From NCBI GenBank assembly GCA_028288485.1, contig JAQBNO010000209.1, positions 27,119 to 91,118 on the forward strand: a DNA stretch of 64,000 bases. Direction: 5' to 3'. Positions 52,270 through 61,061 of the stretch are shown one piece after another. A program made the position numbers and the translations under genes. Each line of letters starts with the position of its first letter. The first letter of the stretch is position 1. Source of the DNA: Segetibacter sp. GTDB lineage: Bacteria; Bacteroidota; Bacteroidia; Chitinophagales; Chitinophagaceae. The notes below the pieces were generated by a model, which was not told where the DNA came from, did not search any database, and saw nothing but the letters and a program-made list of their open reading frames with translations.

Positions 52270-52332
52270 AAGAGCCCGGTGGAGGGAGACTTTTCACAAA
52301 GTCTTGCGTTGAAATGCCCTTGCCTACTCTAC
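52270..52332 (+). ncRNA. Group II intron 3' relic, copy 3
   Basis: GAGCCCGGTGGAGGGAGACT ... TTGCGTTGAAATGCCCTTGCC ... TACTCTAC is a shortened copy of 51399-51472. The following ~60 bp, ACCACTGGTACTGCTGTAGT onward, also match in both places (51473 and 52333). Confidence 0.55.
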
Positions 52333-52424
52333 CACTGGTACTGCTGTAGTTTTTTCAACAATTGCCGGGGTCCCTGCTATTACACCGGGCTAAGAAAGGA
52401 GACCCAGCAGAACGGAACCAGTGC

Positions 52425-52575
52425 AGGCAACAGCTGAACGAGGGCTGAATAAAGAACAATTACTTATACTTTGTGATGGTATGTTTATCGAAAAAAGTGA
52501 AAATGTTTTAATTACTGGAGCTACCGGATCAGGAAAAAGTTAACTGGCGTATGCCTTAGCCCATTTCATTTAGGC
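52425..52575 (+). pseudogene. istB: IS21 istB fragment
   Basis: The frame encodes TAERGLNKEQLLILCDGMFI, then ENVLITGATGSGKS and a stop, then LAYALAHF. It aligns with residues about 70-125 of the intact IstB at 60330-61061 (ADRGITKEQLLQFCDGSFI, NILITGSTGCGKSYLACAL), including Walker A. It is cut off just before the integrase gene, so the junction near 52575 is probably an insertion boundary. Confidence 0.7.
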
Positions 52576-52588
52576 CACTTATTTCTCT

Positions 52589-53947
52589 CTAAGCTATTTT
52601 TTCTTGTATTAACAACGTTTCTTTTAAACGATCTTTTTGTATATCACGGTTATAATCTAACGTAGTCTCCAGCTTATTATGCCCCACATTATTTTGAACG
52701 TGAATAGGAGCTAAACCAGAATTAAGTAATTCTGTTATGTAGGTATAACGGGCAAAGTGGAAACTTAAAATTTCTTTAAGGGGTAAATATTCTGTTATCA
52801 TTTCTTTGCCCTGTAGTTGCTTTACTTCACAGATTCTATCTAATTTTATTGCTCCACCTATTTCTTTTAATGTTCTGTTACATTCTTGATCAGTAGGTAC
52901 ATTAAACAGTTGCCCTTTACTATTTGCTTTTGCTTTCGCTAATATATCTAAAGCCATTTTTGAAAGAGGCACGGCTGTACGTTCTTGCGTTTTTTGTTCT
53001 ACAATGTCCAGATAGTAAAGTTTTTCACCGTTATCTTCAAGGTACTTAATATTTGCAGGCATAACCCCAACTACGTCGCTGTATCTGAGGCCAGTACAAA
53101 GCGCAAATCTAAAAGCCCAGTATACCAAACTTTCCGTACCAGCTTTAGGAATGTATTTATATAACAAATCTTTTTCAGATTTATAAAGAGGAAACTTTGA
53201 AGCATCTACCTCGCTTAGCTTGTAAGCCTTTTTAAAAGTACCAATATTAATATACCCTTCTTCCATGCACCAGTTTAAAAAGGTCTTTAACCTGGTTACC
53301 TTTCTATTAAGAGTACTGTTAACATTGTTATGTTTACTTATTAACCAAAATGTAAATTCTTTATAAAACTTTACGTCTACAGCATTGACATTTACCAGTC
53401 CATTTTCCCGTTGTTTTTCAAATTCTTGCAGTTGAATTGCAAAAGTTTTGTAATGCTTAAAACTATCTTTTTTTACGTCCGAATTTTTGTCAACAGCAAA
53501 CTTTAAAAAAAGTTTCATCATCGGTGAAAGGTCACCAATTGGACCTAAATTAATTAAGTTACCTTTTCCCTTTTGTACTATTTTAGCACCATCTAATAAA
53601 ACCGGCTTTAATGTTTCATTTGCTTTTGCCCGACCGCGTCCGTCTTTAAAGAGTTGTGTTAACTCATTAATGTTCGGTTGTTTTTGCCGTGCTTTACATT
53701 CCTTTAAATAATCCAAAAAGTTGTTTTCCTGGAACTGTAAATAGTCGTTTATCTCTTCGCATTTTTCAGCGCCTGGTTTTACCCGTTGTTTTTTAGCGTC
53801 CCAAAACTTATACACCCCTTTGATTTTGGTGCCTGGCACCTTAAAACCTGTGTTTAAAAATTTACGATCTGCTGTTGTGGTTTGGTAACTTAACCTAATA
53901 ACCAAAGAACCATTTTTAAGTTGCGGGGGAAAATTTAATGAAGCCAT
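52589..53947 (-). CDS. Bacteroidota-type tyrosine recombinase / integrase
   Basis: 452 residues. An N-terminal arm-type DNA-binding region (about 1-90, VIRLSYQTTTADRKFLNTGF, FWDAKKQRVK) precedes a SAM-like core-binding domain (about 130-235) and the catalytic domain. Catalytic residues are visible: the first Arg in CTGLRYSDV, the H-x-x-R pair in HFARYTY, the GH motif VGHNKLETT and the Tyr nucleophile in LDYNRD. It probably integrates and excises a genomic island or conjugative-type element. Repeats 60 bp upstream of its start and the truncated istB at its 3' side mark the element edge. Confidence 0.9.
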   Translation of the reverse strand: MASLNFPPQLKNGSLVIRLSYQTTTADRKFLNTGFKVPGTKIKGVYKFWDAKKQRVKPGAEKCEEINDYLQFQENNFLDYLKECKARQKQPNINELTQLFKDGRGRAKANETLKPVLLDGAKIVQKGKGNLINLGPIGDLSPMMKLFLKFAVDKNSDVKKDSFKHYKTFAIQLQEFEKQRENGLVNVNAVDVKFYKEFTFWLISKHNNVNSTLNRKVTRLKTFLNWCMEEGYINIGTFKKAYKLSEVDASKFPLYKSEKDLLYKYIPKAGTESLVYWAFRFALCTGLRYSDVVGVMPANIKYLEDNGEKLYYLDIVEQKTQERTAVPLSKMALDILAKAKANSKGQLFNVPTDQECNRTLKEIGGAIKLDRICEVKQLQGKEMITEYLPLKEILSFHFARYTYITELLNSGLAPIHVQNNVGHNKLETTLDYNRDIQKDRLKETLLIQEKIA

Positions 53948-54005
53948 ACTCTAATATTACCTTTTTTTGTAGATGCCGAAGCACTTGGTTTGTTGTTTTA
54001 AATTC

Positions 54006-54044
54006 ATTTGTGTCCCCGCAAAGGGACACAAATGGGACACAAAT
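54006..54044. repeat. Inverted and direct repeats next to the integrase
   Basis: ATTTGTGTCCC (54006-54016) and GGGACACAAAT (54023-54033) form a perfect 11-bp inverted repeat; a further direct copy GGGACACAAAT follows at 54034-54044. Three clustered 11-mers about 60 bp from the integrase start are good candidates for arm-type integrase or repressor binding sites. Confidence 0.5.
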
Positions 54045-54193
54045 AAACATAAACAATACTTACAAAACAAGTTAAGAATACATTAAGGACTTCACAAAAG
54101 CCTTAATAGGAGCCGATTTCAGGTCAAATAGGGTTAAAACAAATTTAAATTGAATTGGAAAAAGTAATCCAATCCGGATCACGAGTACGCAAC

Positions 54194-54232
54194 AAAAAAG
54201 CCTTGTAACACAATAAGTTATAAGGCTTTTTT
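54194..54232. terminator. Bidirectional intrinsic terminator
   Basis: AAAAAAGCCTTGTAAC and GTTATAAGGCTTTTTT pair over 16 bp (one G-U) around a 7-nt loop, with A- and T-runs at the ends. Confidence 0.75.
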
Positions 54233-54703
54233 GGTTTATGGTACAACATAGGTACAACTTCTGGAAAAAACTGGACTTTGAGTAGTATATGAGTTCTACA
54301 AAACAGCTTTGCTTGCCAGGTTTTTGATGAATGCATTTTCTGCGATCAGATTAGCCAGCTGTAAAGTAAAGAGATGGTAACGAATAAAGTTATTTTCATA
54401 GAGTATTATGTTGTAATACTTAATTAAAACAGTTATTCCTTCTACTAATGACTGAAATGATTACTTTAAGTAATCAGGGAGATTACAAGATTGCTATCAG
54501 TGAAATTTAAAATACTACTTCTGTCAACCTTCTTTTACGTCAGTCTCATTTCTTAACTGACACATTCTTCCTTTAAACGGAGGCTAAAAGGGTATAGTGA
54601 TAATATCCTGAATGGCAATCTCCTTTTTGCAAACGTAAACCCTGTAAAGTACCTGCATCATTAGCCTATGTAATACGGCGGATTGCTACTATCGAGTATC
54701 CTG

Positions 54704-54720
54704 GCGTCGCACCTTGTACT
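54704..54720 (-). repeat. Dispersed repeat, minus-strand copy
   Basis: GCGTCGCACCTTGTACT matches the reverse complement of the dispersed-repeat core and the copy at 38553-38571, with a similar upstream context (GCTACTAT). Confidence 0.4.
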
Positions 54721-54816
54721 TTTCGTTCTTGTTGATTGAATAACATTTAGAAAGAATTCTACGTTATTTTAATGCAGCCACCTAAATTTGTCCTACACAA
54801 ATAAGAAACAACTTAA

Positions 54817-54978
54817 ATCTTTGAACAGACCTTTAAAAACATCGACGACATTCTATACAAGGATGCCGGAGCTGACAGCGAACTGGACTATAAAGAACAA
54901 ACCTCATGGCGCAGATCTAAAGCACGATACACGAGAAAATATCACTTCTCCACCGATAAAACACGCAAAAGAAAATGA
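54817..54978 (+). pseudogene. hsdM: Type I methyltransferase (HsdM) N-terminal remnant
   Basis: The frame encodes IFEQTFKNIDDILYKDAGAD then SELDYKEQTSW, the N-terminal signature of one HsdM subclass (TELDYxEQTSWILFLKYLDD). It then diverges abruptly into a basic tail and a TGA. Everything downstream, including the SAM-binding and NPPF motifs, is missing. The TGA overlaps an ATG of the next short frame. Confidence 0.55.
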
Positions 54979-55166
54979 TGACGTGGCAGGAAGTGAAGCC
55001 AAAAAATTTTCCGGCTATTCAACCTACTGGAGGAGTAGAAAAACTTTTAGAAACCCTGATTAAGCCTGAAGGAAATTACGAGCAATCTCCTCATGAATTA
55101 CTAAAGGAAAACAAGCGTAGGCGGAAAAAACAATCCAGAAACCGACGCGGAGGGTTACGTCAGTAG
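54975..55166 (+). CDS. Short hypothetical frame, 63 aa (possibly a relic)
   Basis: Starts in an ATGA overlap with the HsdM stub (MMTWQEVKPKNFPAIQPTGG) and ends in a strongly basic tail (KENKRRRKKQSRNRRGG). It might be a fragment of an accessory DNA-binding protein. I do not recognise it and the surroundings are decayed, so it may not be functional. Confidence 0.3.
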   Translation: MMTWQEVKPKNFPAIQPTGGVEKLLETLIKPEGNYEQSPHELLKENKRRRKKQSRNRRGGLRQ

Positions 55167-55185
55167 GAGTATAAAAAATTTGGTG

Positions 55186-55771
55186 ATGAATGAAGCATTA
55201 ATTGGTTCACTGATAGATAAGTTAGATACACAGGAAAGAAAAATTGAATAGATAAAGGAAAAGGTGGCTCAAACACCGGCTAATCAGGAAGTTTTAAGAC
55301 AACTTGAAACCGCCTTAGATAGACTGCGGAGCGATAGTGAAAAAACTTCTTTTCCTGAAAAAGAAATGTGGGAATTGTCTGAAAGACTGATTACAAGTAT
55401 TGAGTTATTAAAGCATCCTGTTGAACAAAAAATTATTCAACACCACGTGCCAAGAATTATCTGGATAGCCAGTTGTTCTTTTCCTGTCTTTATGCCTTAT
55501 CTCAACTGGGTGGTTTACTTCTTATAATAAGCTGGAACTTTATAAAGCGAATGACACGAAGTGCCGGTATTTAAAATTTGAACGAAATTCAAGTTTAAGT
55601 AATCGGTTGGACTTTATTGATAGCTTGTACCGGGCAAATTCGGAAATGAGACAATTTGTAATTTCAAAAGAAGAACAAAACCAAAAAGATTTTGAAACTA
55701 TGCAAAGGGCTTTACAAATGAAAATTGATGCAAAAGACCTTAAGAAAAAAGTAAGTAAAAAAGCAAAATGA
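55186..55771 (+). pseudogene. Broken mobile-element membrane protein
   Basis: From the ATG at 55186 the frame reads MNEALIGSLIDKLDTQERKI, then a TAG, then continues in frame as IKEKVAQTPANQEVLRQLE through a hydrophobic segment (IIWIASCSFPVFMPYLNWVV) to tandem stops near 55525. A different frame completes it (LELYKANDTKCRYLKFERNS ... AKDLKKKVSKKAK, stop 55771). One nonsense and one frameshift lesion inactivate what was a coiled coil-TM-coiled coil protein. I recall proteins of this shape near Bacteroidota mobilization modules. Confidence 0.5.
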
Positions 55772-55926
55772 GAAAAGCGTCTCCACAGTTCGCATTTATT
55801 ATAATGCAGAAAATGTTTTTATATTTATTATGTTTATACCTATTATTGTGCACGTCAAAACAGTCTCTACCCGTATATGAATACGATAGTTTTAAAAGAT
55901 ACAGGTCAAACTCTTTATTATCATAA
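55768..55926 (+). CDS. Small lipoprotein-like peptide, 52 aa
   Basis: The ATG overlaps the stop of the broken upstream gene (ATGA). The product has a hydrophobic core and a lipobox-like LYLLLCTSKQ, followed by about 30 polar residues. An internal ATG (MQKMFLYLL, 55804) is an alternative start. The next small gene overlaps it by 50 bp in another frame. Tight packing suggests remnants of an operon. Confidence 0.35.
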   Translation: MRKASPQFAFIIMQKMFLYLLCLYLLLCTSKQSLPVYEYDSFKRYRSNSLLS

Positions 55927-56062
55927 ACAAAAAGCAGACATTCAAAATGTACTTGGCAAAGTAAGCGCTAGGTTAACTGAATACCTTATTTATACCGATA
56001 AGGATGATAATGTCTGTCGCTTGTACAAGACAAGGGAAGGTTGCTGGTACGAAACTTTATAA
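55877..56062 (+). CDS. Small hypothetical protein, 61 aa
   Basis: An ATG start and a clean reading frame: MNTIVLKDTGQTLYYHKQKA ... VSARLTEYLIYTDKDDN ... YKTREGCWYETL. It is a soluble beta-rich miniprotein. It belongs to the same cluster of overlapping small genes as 55186-55926. No family name known to me. Confidence 0.45.
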   Translation: MNTIVLKDTGQTLYYHKQKADIQNVLGKVSARLTEYLIYTDKDDNVCRLYKTREGCWYETL

Positions 56063-56722
56063 TTAAAAGATAGATAGACAATGAAACCAAGCGGGAAATT
56101 AAATCTGCAATAGATGTTTTGGAGATTGAATGATGTCCTCGGAGACCAGTATACTCTTCAGGGAATTACTTAAGGTACTTATTTTTTTACCATTAATTCT
56201 TTTGCAAGTTAGGCAGAAGGGCCGCTAAAGCGTCGATGAAATACGGAATAAGTCTTATTGAAAAGAAGGTCTTTGATAGAAACTGTAATTAATATATTGA
56301 AGAATTGTATGTATTTCTGCCCTGCAAGACTTAGAAGTGGCGGCCTCCAAATAAAAAAATAGCAGAAGCTCTTAGCATTTCAACCTACGGAATTGGACAA
56401 CATGGCGAGCACTTCCTACTTTAGCAGGAAAAAACGTATAAAGATTTTCGGGTGCCAACTGTTTTACTTTTATGAGACATCGTATGGCAGAATACGGTTT
56501 TAGGATTTAACAAGGTATTTAAAATAAGTGAACAGATGTTTTAGGTAGGCTGTCATAGGCGTGGTTGGTTGGTTTTCGATTTTTAGAGTGGTTATTTATG
56601 TACTACTGGTTTTCTTCTTCAGAAAAATTGATACTTGCTTTGTTCCGTTATTCTCCCAAGCACATGCCGGTTGAGACTTTTCATTTGCTTAATTCGGTTT
56701 GTAAAAAAAATACTTAGTCTGA
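56063..56722. other. Decayed intergenic region with a transposase trace
   Basis: No intact gene. At about 56258-56335 (+) a short stretch reads RRSLIETVINILKNCM, resembling the C-terminal IET..LKN block of IS982-type transposases, without supporting context. The remainder shows broken frames only. Confidence 0.3.
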
Positions 56723-58288
56723 TTATTCTTTATTTAGATAGTAAGATCCGGCAATATTTAGAATAAGTTTAGTTTTTTTAAGTTGGTCCTCCACTTCAAC
56801 TATAAAAACTTCATCCGGCTGAACTCCGGGCGGAGCATCAGCAACATAAACAAACGTGACATCTTTTTTTTGTGGAATTGCCTGATGTCCTGCGACATAT
56901 TGCCCTTTCAGCTTTTGCAAAACACCATAGTTCTTTATATACGATATTTCTACGGTATCAGGATTAAAATCTTCCTTACTTTTATTCTCAATTAAAAACT
57001 TCAAATAAGCTTTGTTGTTGATAACTGCTATATTCGTGCACACCAGCTTTATTCCATTGTTACTATCTAATAAATTTAATTTTGCTGCTTCCATTAATAA
57101 TTTTTGGCTAAACTCTAGTGAATACTGATTGTCTTTATTTTTACTGGTATTTACGATTTTGTCGTCGACTATTTGTGTAGGAGGCATCTCAAGAGTAGTA
57201 GGGGTAATATTTGACGACTGATTATTTGATGTTGAAGGTGTTTTCTTTTTAATTACACCCACTGTTGGCGCCAATAATTCCTCTGTTTTTTCATCTTCTT
57301 TAGATACTTCTGATTTCAATACAGTTTTTTTTTGAGTAGAAGATATGGTGTCGACCGATAATGTATTGTTTGCTTTTTTTAAATGCGAGTCAATATCTGC
57401 TATTTTCTTTTCGGCAAATTCTTTTTGCGCTTTTGAAGCATTTGAAGAGATTATCATTTTATATAAAATAAATGCTGCCTCATAGTTTTTATCCATTATA
57501 GCCTTAATAGCATCATTCATTAGGACATCTGCCGGTGTTTTTAATGATGCTACTGAATTATCAGGAAAAGTGGTTTGATTCTGTCTTGTCTTCATCAAGC
57601 TATCTGTGGCGGCGGGCGATGGATGGGCAATTTTTACAGTGTCTCTTTGTTGTGGTAATGTTTTTCTCGGTGGTTCTTCCATTTTAGCAATTTTAGCGAC
57701 GGAAGGAGCCGTAGTATCAGACATTTTATTTAAAACAGATGGGGAACCGACTTTCCCTGTTCCCGAAAGTTCTTGTGCTACTTGATTCTCTAATGATGAT
57801 CTATCTTCAGGCACTTCCTTTTTAGATTCTGCCAAAATCGCATTTATAGCCTTCATTTTCTGGGCGATAAATACCTCCTGAGATTTTACAGGATTTAAAT
57901 TTAGAACCTTCGAATACAAGATATAGGCTGTGTCATATTTTTTCTCCATTATCGCCTTTAAAGCCTCATTCAGTAACGTATTAATTTCAGCTTTCCTTCT
58001 TAAGTCGAGGTCCTTGGCCTGTTTTTGTAAAAAAACCGCTCTACTGCTTTCAACGTATTTAACCATACTAATAGGATAAGGGTCGGCAGGTTTGATTATA
58101 CTGGCTTCCTTATAGAAGTTCTTTGCCTGTTCAAATTCATTTTTTGAAAGAGCTGAAGCAGCTTTTAAAATAAAAGTGTCGAAGGTCGCTTGTGTATCTT
58201 CTTTTACACCTCTCTTACTTTCCACAACTTGGGCTCTAACTTCAACGGATATAAACACCATAAGAGGGAAAAAATATTTTATTAACAT
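56723..58288 (-). CDS. Secreted TPR-like protein with C-terminal TraN/DUF4138-like domain
   Basis: 521 residues. A signal peptide (about 1-19, MLIKYFFPLMVFISVEVRA) precedes TPR-like helices and two copies of a ~52-residue motif (ALKAIMEKKYDTAYILYSKV near 115 and AIKAIMDKNYEAAFILYKMI near 265) joined by low-complexity Ser/Thr/Pro/Lys linkers. The last ~135 residues (LEFSQKLLMEAAKLN, YLKFLIENKSKEDFNPD, VQPDEVFIVEVEDQ) are a beta domain whose IENKS..DF motif recalls conjugative TraN (DUF4138). It is a periplasmic or outer-membrane protein; a conjugation role is only suggested. Confidence 0.6.
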   Translation of the reverse strand: MLIKYFFPLMVFISVEVRAQVVESKRGVKEDTQATFDTFILKAASALSKNEFEQAKNFYKEASIIKPADPYPISMVKYVESSRAVFLQKQAKDLDLRRKAEINTLLNEALKAIMEKKYDTAYILYSKVLNLNPVKSQEVFIAQKMKAINAILAESKKEVPEDRSSLENQVAQELSGTGKVGSPSVLNKMSDTTAPSVAKIAKMEEPPRKTLPQQRDTVKIAHPSPAATDSLMKTRQNQTTFPDNSVASLKTPADVLMNDAIKAIMDKNYEAAFILYKMIISSNASKAQKEFAEKKIADIDSHLKKANNTLSVDTISSTQKKTVLKSEVSKEDEKTEELLAPTVGVIKKKTPSTSNNQSSNITPTTLEMPPTQIVDDKIVNTSKNKDNQYSLEFSQKLLMEAAKLNLLDSNNGIKLVCTNIAVINNKAYLKFLIENKSKEDFNPDTVEISYIKNYGVLQKLKGQYVAGHQAIPQKKDVTFVYVADAPPGVQPDEVFIVEVEDQLKKTKLILNIAGSYYLNKE

Positions 58289-58497
58289 TATGCACGTTTT
58301 AATACGGATTGACGTAAACTGATAAAGGGTATAAAATTATTAAAAAAAAATTATCTTAAAGTAACTACTTATACTTTTGGTGCTATGAATTGGGGCCTAT
58401 TTAATGCTCGCCTACTAGAGGAATACGCTGCCACTATTTACTGTTTGCAATGTGTCGTTATCAAGTTTATAGTTCCTTCTTATGGCGTCTATCGGAA

Positions 58498-58504
58498 TAC
58501 AACT
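58498..58504 (+). repeat. IS21 target-site duplication, left
   Basis: TACAACT directly abuts the left end of the IS and is repeated exactly at 61141-61147. Confidence 0.8.
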
Positions 58505-58736
58505 TGGATATTCCGCTCCAAAGTGAGCCACCTATTCCGCTCAAACTGAGCCACCTTCAAACCATACTCCAATAACCCTTAGCAGGCATTAATAAAATTG
58601 GATTCCGGGCAAAGTGAGCCACCTGTAACAAAGAGGGCTTTATGACATTCCGGCGTAACTGAGCCACCTGGCAAGAGCGTACAAATTTCATTTACTGAGT
58701 AAGCATTTCTTTACTGTTCAATAACACAGCAAGGAG

Positions 58737-60296
58737 ATGTCCAATAAACTGGTAACAATGCAACAAGTACGCATCATCATTCAATTATTACTAAAGGGTT
58801 ATTCAGGTCGCAAAATATCAAGGGAATTACAAATATCCCGTAACACAGTTAAGCAGTATACCGAATGTTTGCAGGCAACTGCTTTTAGTCTTGAAGCACT
58901 GCAACAAATGGACGATGCCGGCCTTAGCGCCATTGCCTATGCTGATGCAAAGCAAACGCAGGCAGATAGCCGAAATGGAGATTTTAAAAGCCGTATACCT
59001 TATTTTCTTGCTGAACTTAAACGCACCGGTGTAACCAAGCAGTTGCTTTGGCAGGAGTATAAAAAAGACAATGCTGAAGGGTATGAATACTCGCAGTTCT
59101 GCGATCTTTTTAAGCAGTACAGAAAGGTACATGAGGCCACTATGCATTTTGAGCATAAGCCTGCCGAGGTGATGATGGTTGATTTTGCAGGAGATAATAT
59201 AACCTATGTAGATAAGGTAAGCGGAGAGGTGATCAGCTGTCCTGTATTTGTAGGGGTTTTGCCTTACAGTGGCTACAGCTTTGCTGTAGCGCTTCCCAAT
59301 GCTACCCAACCTAATGTTATAAAAGCACTCAACTTATGCCTTGTCTATTTTGCTGGAGTACCTCTAAGTATTAAGTGCGATAATATGAAAACAGCGGTAA
59401 GCAAAAGTTGCCGGTACGAACCGCTTTTTACCGATACCCTGCTTCAATGGGCGCTGCATAATAATACAAGCTTGCTGGCTGCCAGGGTGCGTAAACCGAA
59501 GGATAAAGCTTCGGTAGAAAATGAAGTAAAACTGGTGTACCAACGTATATATGCTCCCTTGCGTGATATAACGTTTTTTAGTCTCGGTGAACTCAATGCA
59601 CATATTGTGGAGCAGCTCAAAGACCATCACCGGCGCCCGTTTCAAAAGAAAGATTATAGCCGCATGGAGTGTTTTATAAAGAATGAAAAACCCTTGCTTC
59701 TTCCCCTGCCTGCTGAACAATATATTATCAAACATGCAGCAAAAGCTAAAGTGCAAAAGAACTATCACATAACCCTGGGCGAGAACTGGCACCACTACAG
59801 CGTACCCTTTGGTTTTATTGGTAAATCCGTCAATGCCGTTTATGATACTGATACAGTAGAGATATACTATGAGCACAAAAGAATCGCCTTGCATAAACGC
59901 AGTTACAAGTCCCATGATTTTACTACCATTAAAGAGCATATGCCCGAAAGTCACCAACGCTATGCAGAACAAAAGGGATGGACAGCAACTTACTTTTTAG
60001 AACAAGCGGCACAGATTGGCCCATCTGCTCACTTGTATATACAAGGTGTATTAAAGGCAAGAAGATTTACAGAACAAACATACAATGCATGTCTTGGTAT
60101 CCTGCGGCTCGTAAAAGCATACTCTGCTTTGCGTGTAGAAGCGGCCTGCAAAAGAGCATTAACAGGACACAACTACAGCTACACCACAATCAATAATATC
60201 CTTACCAACAACCTCGATACTCTACAGTACGAACAGACTGTATTATTCAATATGCCTGAGCATAACAATCTAAGAGGACCGGAAGCGTATAATTAA
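58737..60296 (+). CDS. istA: IS21 transposase IstA
   Basis: 519 residues. An N-terminal HTH (GYSGRKISRELQISRNTVKQ) precedes the DDE catalytic core: Asp in MVDFAGDNITYVD, Asp in KCDNMKTAVSK and Glu in KPKDKASVENEVK. A C-terminal beta-barrel region follows (YHITLGENWHHYSVPFGFIG). The length matches the IS21 family. It is followed 33 bp later by istB, as usual. It cuts and joins the element ends; IstB assists target capture. Confidence 0.95.
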   Translation: MSNKLVTMQQVRIIIQLLLKGYSGRKISRELQISRNTVKQYTECLQATAFSLEALQQMDDAGLSAIAYADAKQTQADSRNGDFKSRIPYFLAELKRTGVTKQLLWQEYKKDNAEGYEYSQFCDLFKQYRKVHEATMHFEHKPAEVMMVDFAGDNITYVDKVSGEVISCPVFVGVLPYSGYSFAVALPNATQPNVIKALNLCLVYFAGVPLSIKCDNMKTAVSKSCRYEPLFTDTLLQWALHNNTSLLAARVRKPKDKASVENEVKLVYQRIYAPLRDITFFSLGELNAHIVEQLKDHHRRPFQKKDYSRMECFIKNEKPLLLPLPAEQYIIKHAAKAKVQKNYHITLGENWHHYSVPFGFIGKSVNAVYDTDTVEIYYEHKRIALHKRSYKSHDFTTIKEHMPESHQRYAEQKGWTATYFLEQAAQIGPSAHLYIQGVLKARRFTEQTYNACLGILRLVKAYSALRVEAACKRALTGHNYSYTTINNILTNNLDTLQYEQTVLFNMPEHNNLRGPEAYN

Positions 60297-60329
60297 CCAC
60301 ACAAGATATTTATCCATTAAAACAAAAAC

Positions 60330-61061
60330 ATGAACACACAAAGTACCGTAGAACAGATGCAGGAGTTGAAACTCTTTGGTATGTCAAAGCTATACCAGGC
60401 AGTAATAGATCAACCTGTACATCAACACCCCGAAGCCCATACGCTTATGGGTATGCTCACCGATGCAGAAACCCAGTACCGCCTGGCCGGGCGAACCCAG
60501 CTATTTCTGCGCTTATCCAAACTCCGTTACAACACGTTGCCCGAACAGGTAAAAACAAGTGCAGACCGAGGTATCACCAAAGAACAATTACTACAATTTT
60601 GTGATGGAAGTTTTATCGACAAAGGGCAAAACATACTGATCACCGGATCTACCGGATGCGGAAAAAGCTACCTCGCGTGTGCACTAGGACGGCAGGCCTG
60701 TATGCTTGGCTACAGAACCACATACTTCGCCATGAACAGATTCATAGAAGCGCTTGCAGGTGCCCGACTAGATGGAACATACATCAGATGGTTGAACCAG
60801 ATAGCTAAAACACCATTACTAATATTGGACGACTTTGGACTGCAACCGCTAGATCATAATATGAAGATTGCATTACTGCAAATAATGGAAGACAGGTATG
60901 CGAAAGGAGCAACCATTGTTACATCACAATTACCTGTAAAAGCATGGTATGAATATATCAAAGAACCCACCCTTGCCGATGCAATAATGGACAGAATGAC
61001 AGCCCATGCAAACAGAATAGAATTAAAAGGAGAATCATTAAGAACAAAGAAAAACAGTTAG
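60330..61061 (+). CDS. istB: IS21 helper ATPase IstB
   Basis: 243 residues, AAA+ ATPase of the IstB/DnaC type. Walker A is GSTGCGKSYLAC (about 107-118) and Walker B is LLILDDFGLQPLD (about 166-178); the C-terminal MDRMTAHANRIELKGESLR is the usual family ending. It binds target DNA and delivers it to IstA. A truncated relative of the same gene lies at 52425-52575. Confidence 0.95.
   Translation: MNTQSTVEQMQELKLFGMSKLYQAVIDQPVHQHPEAHTLMGMLTDAETQYRLAGRTQLFLRLSKLRYNTLPEQVKTSADRGITKEQLLQFCDGSFIDKGQNILITGSTGCGKSYLACALGRQACMLGYRTTYFAMNRFIEALAGARLDGTYIRWLNQIAKTPLLILDDFGLQPLDHNMKIALLQIMEDRYAKGATIVTSQLPVKAWYEYIKEPTLADAIMDRMTAHANRIELKGESLRTKKNS

Larger units (their letters stand above)
53948..54787. 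other. Intergenic region upstream of the integrase
   Basis: 840 bp without a supportable gene. It holds the repeat cluster at 54006-54044, a strong bidirectional terminator at 54194-54232 and a minus-strand copy of the dispersed repeat (54704-54720). The sequence ATCCGGATCACGAGTACG at 54171-54188, directly before the terminator, resembles tRNA-end att cores, but no tRNA body is present. Confidence 0.4.

Noticed and set aside
54160..54190. Possible tRNA 3' end used as attachment site
   Set aside because: The bases look like a T-arm/acceptor end, but no cloverleaf can be folded upstream, so I do not call a tRNA.
59364..59972. 202-codon minus-strand frame
   Set aside because: Shadow of istA, whose catalytic motifs are clear on the plus strand.
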